Positions 1 to 10,740 of a stretch of DNA of 64,000 nt are shown piece by piece. Both the position numbers and the translations under genes were made by a program. The stretch spans positions 1,447,501 through 1,511,500 of the forward strand of contig NC_090783.1 of assembly GCF_040054535.1 (NCBI RefSeq). The letters run 5' to 3'. Within the stretch, counting starts at the first letter, position 1. Each line of letters begins with the position of its first letter. The notes under the pieces are model-generated. The model did not search any database. It saw nothing but the letters and a program-made list of their open reading frames with translations, and was not told where the DNA came from. This stretch comes from Antennarius striatus. Lineage: Eukaryota; Chordata; Actinopteri; Lophiiformes; Antennariidae.

Positions 1-135
1 TTCGCGTTGGCAGGCGTTAACCAGTTCAAGGGGAATCCTTCCTATTTGTGGAGGTTTCCTGTCCCTGACATCCAACCACTGATTGGTTGTCGGATGACGG
101 CTCCGTCTCATGTTTCTCTCTCCTCTCGTTTGCAG

Positions 136-1559
136 CAAACAGAAGGCTTCAAGAAACGCTGGTTCACTCTGGACCACCGGCGCCTCATGTACTTCAAAGA
201 CCCGCTGGTACGGCTCCATCACTCGCACCTGAACGCATCATCGCGACGTCGGATCTACGAAACCGAAGAATCTACCTAATCGCACATGTAGCATTTGTTA
301 GCATGACCTTACAGCAAAGCGAGCTACCGTAGCGTACATCTGGGTTAGCTTTAAGGTGACATCAGAGTCTCTCTTTGAGGGGGGGCATCCAGATTTCCCA
401 AGGCTTGATGAAATACCAACAGCTTTGTGGTGATGAAAGAGTTTAATGAAGAGGTGCAATAATTATCGGTCCGACTCGCCCTGAGAGTTAAACGAACAAA
501 AAACTGGGAAATGAAAGGAAGAGGAAGTGGAAAGAAGTCGGGTTGGGAATATGTGGAACAGGTTCAAAGCGGGCCCCGATTTTACTATTTGGATAAAACG
601 TAAATTATTCATGTTATAGATGTTTGACTTTGCTGAGAATGGACAGATTTATTCCAGACATTTAAATAGTTTAATTACAGCTTAACAAGAAACCACGAGG
701 GATCGCCAAAATGGCATTTCCCACCTGAGGCTAACGTAAATGTCAGCTATCTGACGATCAATAAATCAGTAACAGGAACTTTAACCTGCAGTAATTCCAT
801 TGATCGATCGATCGATCAGTCATTTCCAGCCTCTCTTGTTGGCTTTTTATGCAATCAAATGAATGATTAACGATCGATCAGGATATCGATCAGATTCTTA
901 CTTTTGTGTGTCCGCCTGCAGGACGCCTTCGCCAAAGGCGAGGTGTTCTTGGGGAACCGGGACCACGGCTACGAGGTCTACGCTAGCTTGCCCGAAGGCA
1001 CCTACTGCAACGGCGCCTGGCAGTACGGCATCACCATAGTAACGCCGGACCGCAGCTACCCGTTCACCTGCGAGACGGAGAGCGACCAACAGGATTGGCT
1101 GAAACACTTCAGCGACGTGCTGAGCACTCAGATGTCCCCCCAGGAGTACTCAAGTAGGAATTCAGAATTACTCACCTGGTTAGCTTTTATTTCCAAGAGG
1201 ATGCTATGCTAACATGCTAACAAATAGGATAGAGGCTAATGTAAGCTAGTTCTTCCCTGAAGCGGGAATGTAAACCCAGGAGTCATTAGGAACCCAAACG
1301 TGAACCTCCATCCCATAATTTACTGATCAATATGTTTTAATAAAGTTGTATAAAGTTGAAAATGAAAGCTCAGAGCAGCCAGAGCTCATGAGCTAAAATT
1401 AATGAACAGTAATTTTTTAATTATGTGAAATTGTTAAAAGACAAAATTCTGAAGGTAAATTAAAAAACTTTTTGTTTTTTGAGCCAATAATTTGTTTTTT
1501 CTGATCTGAATTTTTATTTGCTCTTTCCAGTGGAGGCGCTGCTCAAGCGTCGGCCCTGA
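136..1559 (+). CDS. adap1: ArfGAP with dual PH domains (ADAP/centaurin-alpha), last three coding exons
   Basis: Only the 3' end is in the window. Exons read as 136-207, 922-1153 and 1531-1559 (stop TGA 1557-1559), each with AG before and, for the first two, GT after; phases join cleanly (0, then 1). The peptide is the second PH domain: KRWFTLDHRRLMYFKDPL, then a beta-strand block with GITIVTPDR and CETESDQQDWL, ending SPQEYSMEALLKRRP. Proteins of this family bind PtdIns(3,4,5)P3 and PtdIns(4,5)P2 through the PH domains and act as Arf6 GTPase-activating proteins at the plasma membrane; the ArfGAP zinc finger and first PH domain would lie to the left of the window. The C-terminus resembles ADAP1 (PQEY-VEA--K-KP), while the VFLGN--GYE-Y stretch is closer to ADAP2, so the paralogue is uncertain. 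The ORF upstream of 136 is intron. Confidence 0.85.
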
Positions 1560-1687
1560 TGGACTGAGGCCTGAGGGACCGCCTTCCTCTTCTCTCAGCC
1601 AATCAGGACTCAGCATCCGTTCACCCCTCATTCTCTTTACGGTCAAACTGGAGCTTCTTAATACCCAAAAACTAAAACTGCTGTTGC

Positions 1688-1756
1688 AATAAAAAAAAAA
1701 ATTAGGCAGATTAAAATTAGTTTTCCAAAGAAGTAGAGAAATAGGTTATCAATAAA
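1688..1756 (+). terminator. Poly(A) signals of the adap-like gene
   Basis: AATAAA occurs at 1688-1693 and again at about 1751-1756, 130-200 bp after the stop at 1559. Either could end the mRNA; this is inferred from position only. Confidence 0.5.
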
Positions 1757-1759
1757 GTT

Positions 1760-3443
1760 TTATGTTCGTTGGACTACCGTTTGTGTTTCAGATCACATGA
1801 TCACTCCGGGTTTTAAAACGGTGGTCGAAACTCGGGTGTTCTTGTCTTATCTGGTCCCAGATGCTAACGCTAACAGCTGTGCTAAATCACTTCCTGTCTG
1901 CCCGAGGGTTGATTATGTTTTATTTTTATTTTATTTTTTAACGTCCTGTTTTTAATGAGAAGTGTCATCATCCTCTCTGGTTGAATATTAATTCTGATTT
2001 GTTGTAATGATAAGGAGCTACGGCGAGTCGGATGGGTCAAAACCGGATCAAACCGGATCAGACCAGCAACAGATTCAGAATCAGTACCGACAGCTTGTAT
2101 TAGGACTGGATCCAGTTGAATTATGGGTGCCTTCATAATGCTTTATGACCCTTTCAACAGTCACAAAACATAGACGTGAAGATACATCTTATGATGCCTT
2201 CATATCCTGGACGAATGACCTTTAATTCTGCAGTGCAGGTTATAACGCTACATAAGCGTCTATAACTCCAGAGCCTCCATAATGCATCACATCCATAATG
2301 TTTGAACATGTGATGCATCAGGTTCATGTGGGCGTGGTTATAACGCATTATGAAGCTTCCACGACCCATGGTACTCGTATTTGAGAACTTCGTAACTGCT
2401 GTCGCAGCTCGAGATGACTTTCACCACTTCCTGTTTACTTTGTAAACCGATTATAAAAATATATTGTAAGCCGGTTCTGAAGCGTGACTTCTCCTGCTTC
2501 CTGAGCAGAAAAGATGGAGAAGCTGCGAGGCTTGGAACGGCGTCACAGCGCCTCCATGTGGCAAAGAGTACATGTGGAGTACAAAGACTATGTGGAGTAC
2601 ATAGAGTATACCTACATAGAGCTGCGTGACAAAGAGTAGCTCCAGTAAAAGGTCTTTTTTATCAACATATTTTATGATCTTCTTGTTTTGTTAACATACT
2701 AATTCCTTGTCATGTTTTTTTTGTACGTAACGGTACTTCTACGCGTGATGTAACCCAACGACGGAACCACTGACGAACACCAATAAAAGTTGTGGACGAA
2801 CTTCTTGACCGATTTCTGTGTGAACGCTTCCATGCTCGGACGATTTCTCATTCGTCTTCCGTGGCGTCCCTGAAGTCCACGCCAGAGGCAGCAGGTCGAG
2901 GAATGCGTCATACATCTATAGGCCCGTGCTAGTTTGTCACCCTAGTGCGAAAGAGGGAGGACGGGTGAGATTGTTGGGTAGTTGGGGGGGGGGACAACCA
3001 GGAGAAAGCGAAGGAGCACAGACCAGAGAACGTGAAGAGCACCGTCGCCGGCTTGGATCATCTGGATGTTCTTCATCGCCGGAATAAAACCGGTTGGACG
3101 TCAGGAGCTTTAATCCCGATCAGGAGTCAGCAGCCGCCGGCTTAAACGGACTCTGCGCCGCCAGCCTTGGGGACACAATGACTCCTGTCGGATCGACTTC
3201 AGCCTGAAGCCGGCGGAGAAATCCCTGCACGCCGTTAATGACCTCACGCATCACACCAGGATTTTCAGTGGCTTAAACCTTTTTTTCATTGGAGGTCTTT
3301 GCATGTCGGAGAACTATGGGATGGCAGCTCCGAACCGCCGGCGGCGCTAAACTGGGTGAAGCCGTGTCGGTCGACTTTACGGGTTTGTTTTTGCCGTCTT
3401 CACAGTGTTGAAATACCGCTCAAATAGGCTCACGGATCTTGCG
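1760..3443. other. Gap between adap-like gene and uts2r
   Basis: No convincing gene. The only exon-like item is at 2514-2639 on the + strand (listed separately). A G-run lies near 2985, and the sequence just before 3405 (cttcacag) looks like a splice acceptor, so uts2r may have a 5' UTR exon in this gap. Confidence 0.4.
2514..2639 (+). other. Possible short terminal exon, 41 codons, unknown
   Basis: A splice-acceptor-like cttcctgagcag at about 2497-2508 is followed by an open frame, ATG at 2514 to TAG at 2637-2639. It is rich in Glu and Tyr, with a repeated VEY/IEY pattern, and an AATAAA follows near 2785. I do not recognise the peptide. The short internal repeat (GTGGAGTACA-like) could equally be non-coding. 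Weak. Confidence 0.2.
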
Positions 3444-4493
3444 ATGAATTGCACTCCCAACGCCACCACCCCCCTGCAGTCGGGACCCGTCGCTGGAGAT
3501 GGAGGCTCCGGCGCTACGGGAGGTAGCGGCGGTCTCTGGGTCACATCCTTGCTCGGCGTGATGCTGATGATCATGTGCGCCGTGGGCGTGGCGGGCAACA
3601 CCTACACCCTGGTCGTCACTCGCTCGGCGGCCTTGCGCCGGACCGGTTCCATGTACGTCTACATCGTCAACCTGGCCCTGGCGGACCTGCTCTACCTCGC
3701 CACCATCCCGTTCGTGGTCTGCACCTACTTCGCCCACGACTGGCTGTTTGGCGAGGCCGGGTGCCGCGTCCTGCTGAGCCTGGACCTGCTCACCATGCAC
3801 ACCAGCGTCTTCATCCTGGTGGCCATGAGCCTGGAGCGCTACCGGGCGGTGGCCAGACCCTTCAGCGCCCACCGGTCCTCATCGCGGAGGCGGAGACTGA
3901 CCGCGGGGATTATCTGGGGCGCGTCTTTCATGCTAACTCTTCCCATGATGGTGATGATCCGACTGCGGGGCAGCAAACCCAACGCCACCGGTGCGGTTAA
4001 GAGGATCTGCTTCCCGACTTGGACGCCGGAGGCCTACAAGGCGTACATCACCATCCTCTTCCTCACCAGCGTTCTAGTTCCTGGCCTGGTGATCGTCGGG
4101 TTGTACCTGGCACTCGCCAAGCATTACTGGGCGGCGCAGGCGCGGTTGGGGGGCGGCGGCCTGTCGGCCCGGCGGAGGGGACTCAAGCAAAAAGTAATCT
4201 CCATGATCTTCAGCATCGTGGTGGCGTACTGGGCGTGCTTCCTGCCCTTTTGGGGGTGGCAACTGGCCAAGCTCTTCACCCCGGAGTCCCTGAGGGCGTT
4301 GTCGCCCGCCGCCCACAACTACGTCAACTTCTTCGTCACGTGTCTGACCTACGGGAACAGTTGCGTCAACCCGTTCCTCTACACGCTGCTGACCCGCAAC
4401 TACAAGGACTACCTGGCCCAGAAGAGTCAGTCTGTGGGTTCCAGCAGGACCGAACCCGCCTCGGGGGTCTCCACGCCGCTGCAGGAGCTTTAG
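3444..4493 (+). CDS. uts2r: Urotensin-II receptor (class A GPCR)
   Basis: Single-exon seven-transmembrane receptor of 349 aa. I start at ATG 3444 (MNCTPNATT), because the open frame before it has no ATG and begins next to an acceptor-like sequence. N-terminal glycosylation sequons N-C-T and N-A-T are visible. TM1 carries GNTYTLVVT, TM2 NLALADLLYL, the end of TM3 SLERYRAVARP (an ERY version of the DRY motif), TM6 YWACFLPFWGWQL, and TM7 LTYGNSCVNPFLYTLL with the NPxxY-type NPFLY. ADLLYL, WACFLPFW and NPFLYTLLTRNY match the urotensin-II receptor closely. Family role: Gq-coupled plasma-membrane receptor for urotensin II and urotensin-related peptide, vasoactive and neuroendocrine. Teleosts have several uts2r paralogues; which one this is cannot be decided here. 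High GC and the lack of introns are usual for this gene. Confidence 0.92.
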   Translation: MNCTPNATTPLQSGPVAGDGGSGATGGSGGLWVTSLLGVMLMIMCAVGVAGNTYTLVVTRSAALRRTGSMYVYIVNLALADLLYLATIPFVVCTYFAHDWLFGEAGCRVLLSLDLLTMHTSVFILVAMSLERYRAVARPFSAHRSSSRRRRLTAGIIWGASFMLTLPMMVMIRLRGSKPNATGAVKRICFPTWTPEAYKAYITILFLTSVLVPGLVIVGLYLALAKHYWAAQARLGGGGLSARRRGLKQKVISMIFSIVVAYWACFLPFWGWQLAKLFTPESLRALSPAAHNYVNFFVTCLTYGNSCVNPFLYTLLTRNYKDYLAQKSQSVGSSRTEPASGVSTPLQEL

Positions 4494-4639
4494 GCTCTCT
4501 TGTTTTTCCTCAAAACCAGAGGGTCCGCACTTTTTATGTCCCAGTATTTGTGTTCTTTATTCTTATCCACACATTTACAAGAAATCTGTGTTTTTTATAT
4601 CTTAATGTTGTGTATTTGCTTCCAGATGTGAGTTATGAG

Positions 4640-4645
4640 ATTAAA
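4640..4645 (+). terminator. Poly(A) signal of uts2r
   Basis: ATTAAA about 150 bp after the uts2r stop, in AT-rich sequence. Inferred by position. Confidence 0.5.
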
Positions 4646-4976
4646 ACGTTTTGAATTCCAACTATAAAACCAGCAAAGTGGTCGTTTTTATCAATCCTAG
4701 AAATACTAAAACCAAAACTCATCACCATGGTTTCATCCTCAGTTCCTGCAAAGAAAAGAAAAATCAATATTTGCCCTACAGAAGCTGTAAAAGTAACGAC
4801 CCGCCTCTACTCATCTTCCTCGCCGTCCACCTGACACACCCGTGCATCAGCTCACACACGTATAGTAAAGCATATTTCATCTGCTGGGAGGGAATGTGGT
4901 CGCGTCCCTCCACATTCCTCAGCCCCGGGCCAGAGCTTTGGAGCCCTCCTGCAAATTGTTCATCTCCCTGGACGCC

Positions 4977-5149
4977 TGGGACCGCCCCTTTGCTTTGGGA
5001 CCGCCCCTCTGCTCTGGGACCACCCCTTTGCTTTGGGACTGCCCCTCTGCTTTGGGACCGCTCCTTTGATGTGGGACTGCCCCTCTGATTTGGGACCACC
5101 CCTTTGCTTTAGGACCGCCTCTTTCCATCTGGACCGCCCCTCTGCTTTG
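4977..5149. repeat. GC-rich minisatellite, about 20-bp unit
   Basis: About eight imperfect head-to-tail copies of a unit like tttgggaccgcccctctgct. The variants alternate CCCCTTTG/CCCCTCTG and ACCG/ACTG/ACCA. It lies between the converging 3' ends of uts2r (+) and the galectin (-). Confidence 0.85.
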
Positions 5150-5233
5150 TGTATTTATGACATCACAGTGCACTGAATGACATCACGTGTCCAGTTAAAG
5201 GAACAGACGACGCTCTCTTTTTTTCACACGGCC

Positions 5234-5239
5234 TTTATT
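5234..5239 (-). terminator. Poly(A) signal of the galectin gene
   Basis: TTTATT on the + strand is AATAAA on the - strand, 46 bp after the galectin stop at 5285-5287. This gives a very short 3' UTR. Confidence 0.6.
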
Positions 5240-5284
5240 GACCAATGACATCAGATCTGCTTCTAGAGGTCAAAGGTCGCACCT

Positions 5285-6698
5285 CTACTTGATCTTCATG
5301 CCGACGATCTTGGCGTCGCCGCTGACTTCGAAGTACTGGTACTTGACGTCTCCCAGGCGGTTGGGGAAGTCGATCATGTTTCCGTCGGGAAGTTTGATGT
5401 AAAACTTCTCGTTGTTCAAATAGACGTAAAACTGAGGAGAAAAACCAACAAAAACAACTTTTTCTTTATATTTATGAACTTGTTTGCGGTCGGTTTCGTC
5501 GGATTCTCGCCACACACACACACACACACACACCTTGCATTCCTCGCCGCGTGAGAAGGGGAAGTTCCCGTCCCGGTGCTCGTCGCCCCAGCAACCGCCG
5601 GACATGGAGTTGAAGACGATGGTGTTGACGTCGGAGGCGTACTCGAAGCGGGGGTTGAAGTGCATCGCGATGTTGTCGGAGTCGTGGCCGATGTTGATGG
5701 CGAAGCTGCAGGATGGGGAGGCCACAAAGGTCAAAGGTCATGCAGATGATTCTCTATTCTGAGAGGTCAATCGTAAATAAGGAGAGCTGCTCAGTTTGAT
5801 ATCCATCCCACTGGTTCCTGGAGAACCTTCCAGCTCGGATGAAACGTCAACGCCACGTCAACCAACGTTCCTCTGAGCAGAACCGACGTTTGGAACCAAC
5901 AACCAACGGAAGCGTCGCTTACGAGCAGCAGTCGTCCTTCGGCTTCACGCGGATCTTGAACTCCTGCCCCTCCTTGAAGGTCATGTTCTTGACTTTCTGC
6001 AGAAACAAAATGAAAAAGACGTTTAAGAGAAATGGAAGAAGAAGAAGAGGTAGAGGAAGAAGAGGTGTCGTCTGCTGGGTGGTAGAACTCATCATGAGGA
6101 TGATGGTTGTTCTTATCACGATGGTTGATGATCAACCAGGGTGAGGCGGTAGAAACAGGAAGGCGCCGTATTTGTTCCCTGATGTCCGAGTCACAAAAAG
6201 ACAGTAAAACCATAAAGAGACGCCCACGCTGGTTTCACGCTGGTTTCACGCCGCGCAACAGGAACTAGAGGACAGGAACTGGATCCAAACCCACACGTCT
6301 GGTATCTCAGAGCCGGGCTGGTTGATCATTGATCACAGGTGAGGCTAAACCTGCCAGGTTGAGTCACCAGATGAGTCTAATGGTTTAAGAAGAGGGAGTA
6401 AAGTCTGGATCCAACTATGAGAGCAGTTTGATCAGGAGGACACAGTGGAGATAAAGAAACGTGTGGATTCTGCTCACATGTCTGTCAAACCACGACGAGA
6501 ATGTTAACATTTCAGATGTTAAAAAAATAAGCTTTATCGCTTCTTTAACCTTTAAATTTGAACTCTTTTGACGTTCACGTGGTCGGACGAGGTCAGACAG
6601 TCACACATTAACTTCATCGCGTGCAGTGGAAAACACATGAGTTGCCATAGCGACAGAAAGAAGCGACAGATTTAGAGCTCTTTCACGCCACTCACCAT
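5285..6698 (-). CDS. Prototype galectin (galectin-1/2-like), four exons
   Basis: Exons on the - strand: 6698-6696 (ATG only), 5996-5923, 5705-5534, 5431-5285; phases join without conflict and give 131 aa, the normal length of a one-domain galectin. The carbohydrate-recognition residues are all visible: H-x-N-P-R in AMHFNPRFE, then IVFNSM, then W-G-x-E-x-R in CWGDEHRDGNFPF, with FYVYLNNEKFYIKLP and the C-terminal VGMKIK. Such lectins bind beta-galactosides outside cells or in cytosol and have no signal peptide, as here. The first coding exon holding only ATG is inferred: AGATG sits directly on a GTGAGT donor, and a TATA box lies 60 bp upstream. A CA/GT repeat forms the donor of intron 3. The family is sure; lgals1 versus lgals2 naming is not. 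Confidence 0.88.
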
Positions 6699-6758
6699 CT
6701 CTGCTGTCTTCAGTGGGTTGAGTCTGGAGTGACGAAGATCCACAGGTAGGTGAGGGTC

Positions 6759-6764
6759 TATATA
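6759..6764 (-). promoter_or_regulatory. TATA box of the galectin gene
   Basis: The - strand reads ttatataga, about 60 bp upstream of the proposed ATG at 6698. A start of transcription near 6730 would leave a short 5' UTR. Galectin-1-type genes are known to use TATA boxes, which supports the exon 1 choice. Confidence 0.5.
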
Positions 6765-7084
6765 ACCAGGAAGTTCATGAGTCTGATCATGTGACCAGTA
6801 GAGCGTGTAACCTAGTGATACGCACACACACACACACTCACACACAACACATGTGATTACGGAAAATAAATTTATGAAAAAGGCTCAGATTCCCATGATT
6901 TTTAACCAGAAACCTGACAGATCTGTAGAAATATGTCATAAATGATCTACACTGTAAAACACTCACAAAACGCTATGTGATCTTAGAATAGAGGGTTTTT
7001 TTACTTGAATATGAATGATTATGTCATTCCAGGCTGAACTACCTGATTCCACACACAACAAGTGGTTGGATTTTATATTCATGA

Positions 7085-7218
7085 TACACAACAATCTGGA
7101 GAAGATCTAAAACCAGGGGATGGGATTTGATCCCATGACCTCAGATCTCAGAGTTCATCCTCTCATCTGTCAGAGCTAAACCTTCCGCTGCTGTGATTTG
7201 GTTTGGAACTTGTAATTT
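7085..7218 (-). repeat. tRNA-derived SINE-like unit, copy 1
   Basis: Read on the - strand, it has a box-A-like stretch (GGTTTAG/CTC..AGAGATGAG type) and a box-B-like GGATCAAATCCC about 50 nt later, then an AT-rich tail. The same unit recurs at 8800-8972, 10577-10740 and 12105-12274, always ending gtgatttggtttggaacttgta on the + strand. This is the most diverged copy. Confidence 0.6.
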
Positions 7219-8799
7219 TTAAAAAAATTTTTAGACCAACTGACAAAATTTTTTTATTTTTTTAGACCGACTCATCGAAAAAATTTTTTTAGACTGACCG
7301 ACCGACCAACCATCCGATCAAAGAAAAACATTTTTCAAGACCAACCGAATGACCAAAGAAAATTTCTCTGACCATCTGACCATGCACAAAATTTTTTTTA
7401 GACCATCAGACAAAAAAAAAATCATTTTTAGACCGACTGACCAAAAACTTTTATTCAACCGACCAACCATCCAACCACAAAAAACAAGTTTTTAGACTTG
7501 ACTGACCAAAAAAAATTTTTTTAGACCGACTGACCAACCAACCATCCGACAAAAAAAACCTATTATATCGACTGACCGACCAAAAACAATTCTTTTAGAT
7601 CGACCAACTGACCAAAAACTTTTTTTCGACCAACTGACCATCCAACCAAAAAAAAAAAAAACATTTTTTAGACTGACCGACCAACTGACCATCTGAGCAA
7701 AAAAAAAGTTTTTTAAACCGACTGCCTGACAAAAACCTTTTTAAATCAATCGACTGACGGAAAAAATTTTTAGACCAACAACCAACCAAAAAAGAACCTT
7801 GTCAGACTGACCAACCATCCAAAAACAATTTATTAGACCAACCAATCACCCAAAAAAAATTTTTGGACCAACCAACCAAAAAAAAGTTGATTTGACTGAC
7901 CAACCAAAAAAATTTTTAGACCAACCGACAAAAAATATTTTTAGACCAACCATCTGACAAAAACTTTATTTAGACCAACCTATCGATCATGCGAAAACAA
8001 ATTTTTTTGACTGACCGATCCCAAACATTTTTTTTTGCAACCAACTGATTGAAGGACAAAAAAACGTATTTTAGATAGACAGACAAAAAAAAATTTTCAG
8101 ATGGACCAAAAAATTTTTTTTGGCCCGACCAACTGACAAGAAAACATTTTTATAGACCAGCCGACCAAAATAAAAAATTTTTAGACTGACCGACCAAAAA
8201 AATTTTCCAACCGACTGACCCTCTGATCGAAAGAAAATATTTTTTTAGACCAACCGACTGATCACACACAAAAAAATTTTTGACCCAAAAAATTTTTTAG
8301 ACCGACCGACCAGGAAAATTTTTTTTGGGGTTAAGCAGTCCAAAAAAAAGTTTTATTTTAGACCGACTGGCCAACACATTTGACCAACAATCCAACAATC
8401 CATCTTTGCGAGATCTCGCAAAGATGGAGCTTTTATTTTTTTTCTCTCCATGATTTTTTTTTTCTCCATGTCACCTTAGGGGCTCCGTAGTGATCGGACT
8501 AAAAAATAATTTTTTCATCGGTCATTTTCAAAAAAATTTTTTGGACCAACTGGCCAAAAAATAACTTTTAGACAGACCAACCAACAAAAACTTTTTTTCC
8601 AAAAAAATTTTTTTTTTTGCAGGGTCAGTCGGCCAGACTAAAGAAATAATTTTTTCATCGGTCGGTCTGAAAATATTTTTTTGGTTGCTCGGTCGGTAGT
8701 TGGTCAGTCGGCTTAAAAGAAATTTTTATGGTCGGTCAGCCCAGAAAAATTATTATTGTTGGTCACTCTGTCGGTCTAAAAAAATTTTGTTTTTTTCTG
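7219..8799. repeat. Foldback-like array of GACC/GGTC and A/T-run units, copy 1
   Basis: The left part (7219-8399) repeats irregular 25-45 bp units of the form 'agaccgactgaccaaaaaaattttt'. After a perfect 28-bp palindrome at 8400-8427 the polarity reverses to 'ggtcggtctgaaaatattttt' (about 8500-8780). Open frames here are only simple-repeat artefacts (V-G-W-S-V and K/F runs). It resembles foldback-type elements, whose inverted arms consist of short degenerate repeats, but no named family was recognised. Confidence 0.75.
8400..8427. repeat. Perfect 28-bp palindrome at the array centre
   Basis: ccatctttgcgaga|tctcgcaaagatgg is its own reverse complement. The paralogous site in the second array (10143-10170) carries a single mismatch. 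It marks the point where the surrounding repeat units change orientation. Confidence 0.9.
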
Positions 8800-8972
8800 T
8801 CGAAAACTCTTAAAGAAAGAAAATACAAGTATTATTATTCACAACATTCTGGAGAAAATCTGAAGGTAAAAGCTGGGTTTTGAACCTATCACCTTAGATC
8901 TCTGAGTTCCTCCCCTCATCTCTCTGAACTAAACCTTCAGCTGCTGTGATTTGGTTTGGAACTTGTATTTTT
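8800..8972 (-). repeat. tRNA-derived SINE-like unit, copy 2
   Basis: Same unit as at 7085-7218. On the - strand: GTTTAGTTCAGAGAGATGAG (box A region), TAGGTTCAAAACCC (box B region), then an AT-rich tail ending in a TTTCTTTAAGAG-type stretch. It separates the two foldback arrays. Confidence 0.65.
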
Positions 8973-10576
8973 TTTAAAAATTTTTAGACCAACTGACAAA
9001 AAAAAAAAAATCTTTTTAGACCGACCGAATGAAAAAAATTTTTAGACTGACCAACCATCCGACCATCCGATCAAAGAAAAACATTTTTCAAGACCAACCG
9101 ACTGACCAAAAAAAATTTCTCTGACCATCTGACCATGCAGAAAATTTTTTTTTAGACCATCAGACAAAAAAAAAACATTTTTAGACCGACTGACCAAAAA
9201 TTTTTATTCGAACGACCAACCATCCAACCACAAAAAACAAGTTTTTAGACTTGACTGACCAAAAAAAAATTTTTTAGACCAACTGACCAACCAACCATCC
9301 GACTAAAAAAACCTATTATATCGACTGACCGACCAAAAACAATTATTTTAGAACAACCAACTGACCAAAAAAATTTTTTTGACCAACTGACCATCCAACC
9401 AAAAAAAACAAAAAAATTTTTAGACTGACTGACCAACTGACCATCTGAGCAAAAAAAAAGTTTTTTAAACCGACTGCCTGAAAAAAACCTTTTTAAATCA
9501 ATCGACTGACGGAAAATTTTTTTAGACCAACGACCAACCAAAAAAGAACCTTGTCAGACTGACCAACCATCCAAAAACAATTTATTAGACCGACCAATCA
9601 CCAAAAAAAATTTTTTGGACCAACCAACCAAAAAAATTGTATTTGATTGACCGACCAAAAAAATTTTTTTAGACCAACCGACCAAAAATATTTTTAGACC
9701 AACCATCTGACAAAAACTTTATTTAGACCAACCTATCGATCATGCAAAAACATTTTTATTTGACTGACCGACCCAAAAATTTTTTTTGCAACCTAGGACA
9801 AAAAAACGTATTTTAGATAGACAGACAAAAAAAATTTTTAGACGGGCCAAAAGAAATTTTTTGGACCGACCAACTGACAAGAAAACATTTTTTGAGACCG
9901 AACAACCAAAATAAAACATTTTTAGACTGGCCGACCAAAAAAAATGTTCAACCGACTGACCCTCTGATCGAAAGAAAATATTTTTTTTAGACCAACCGAC
10001 TGATCACAAACAAGAAATTTTTTGACCCAAAAAAATTTTTTAGACCGACCAACTGGCTTTTTTTTGGGGGGGGTTGAGCAGTCCAAAAGAAAAAATTTTT
10101 TTAGACCGACTGGCCAACACATTTGACCAACAATCCAACAATCCATCTTTGCGAGATCTCCCAAAGATGGAGCTTTTATTTTTTTTATCTCCATGATTTT
10201 TTTTTCTCCATGTCACCTTAGGGGCTCCGTAGTGATCGGACTAAAAAATAATTTTTTCATTGGTCGTTTTGAAAAAAAAAATTTTGGACCAACTGGCCAA
10301 AAAATAATTTTTAGACAGACTGACCAACAAAAACGTTTTTTAGGGTCCATCATTCAAAAAAAAAATTTATTTTTTTTTGCACGGTCGGTCGGCCAGACTG
10401 AAGAAATAATTTTTTCATCGGTCGGTCTGAAAATATTTTTTTGGCAGTCGATTGGTTGCTCGGTCGGTAGTTGGTCAGTCGGCTTAAAAGAAACTTTTAT
10501 GGTCGGTCGGCCCAGAAAAATTATTATTGTTGGTCACTCTGTCGGTCTAAAAAAGTTTTGTTTTTTTCTGTCGAAA
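8973..10576. repeat. Foldback-like array, copy 2
   Basis: Collinear with 7219-8799, offset about 1,770 bp, sharing long stretches with scattered substitutions and small indels. It includes the near-palindrome at 10143-10170 and the shared 'tgtcaccttaggggctccgtagtgatcggac' landmark region (10210-10240 versus 8469-8499). A segmental tandem duplication explains it. Confidence 0.8.
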
Positions 10577-10740
10577 ACTCTTAAAGAAAGAAAATACAAG
10601 TATTATTATTCACAACATTCTGGAGAAAATCTAAAGGTAAAAGCTGGGTTTTGAACCTACCACCTTAGATCTCTGAGTTCTTCCCCTCATCTCTCTGAAC
10701 TAAACCTTCAGCTGCTGTGATTTGGTTTGGAACTTGTATT
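10577..10740 (-). repeat. tRNA-derived SINE-like unit, copy 3
   Basis: Nearly identical to copy 2 (box-B-like gggttttgaacc at about 10645 on the + strand, 1,770 bp from the copy 2 site). It closes the tandem block. Confidence 0.65.

Noticed and set aside
3405-3443. Longer N-terminus of uts2r
   Set aside because: The upstream frame has no ATG and starts at a splice-acceptor-like CAG.
7492-10654. Several open frames of 60-150 aa in the repeat block
   Set aside because: They are translations of GACC/A-T simple repeats (K, F, V-G-W-S runs) with no domain, and they mirror each other between the two copies.
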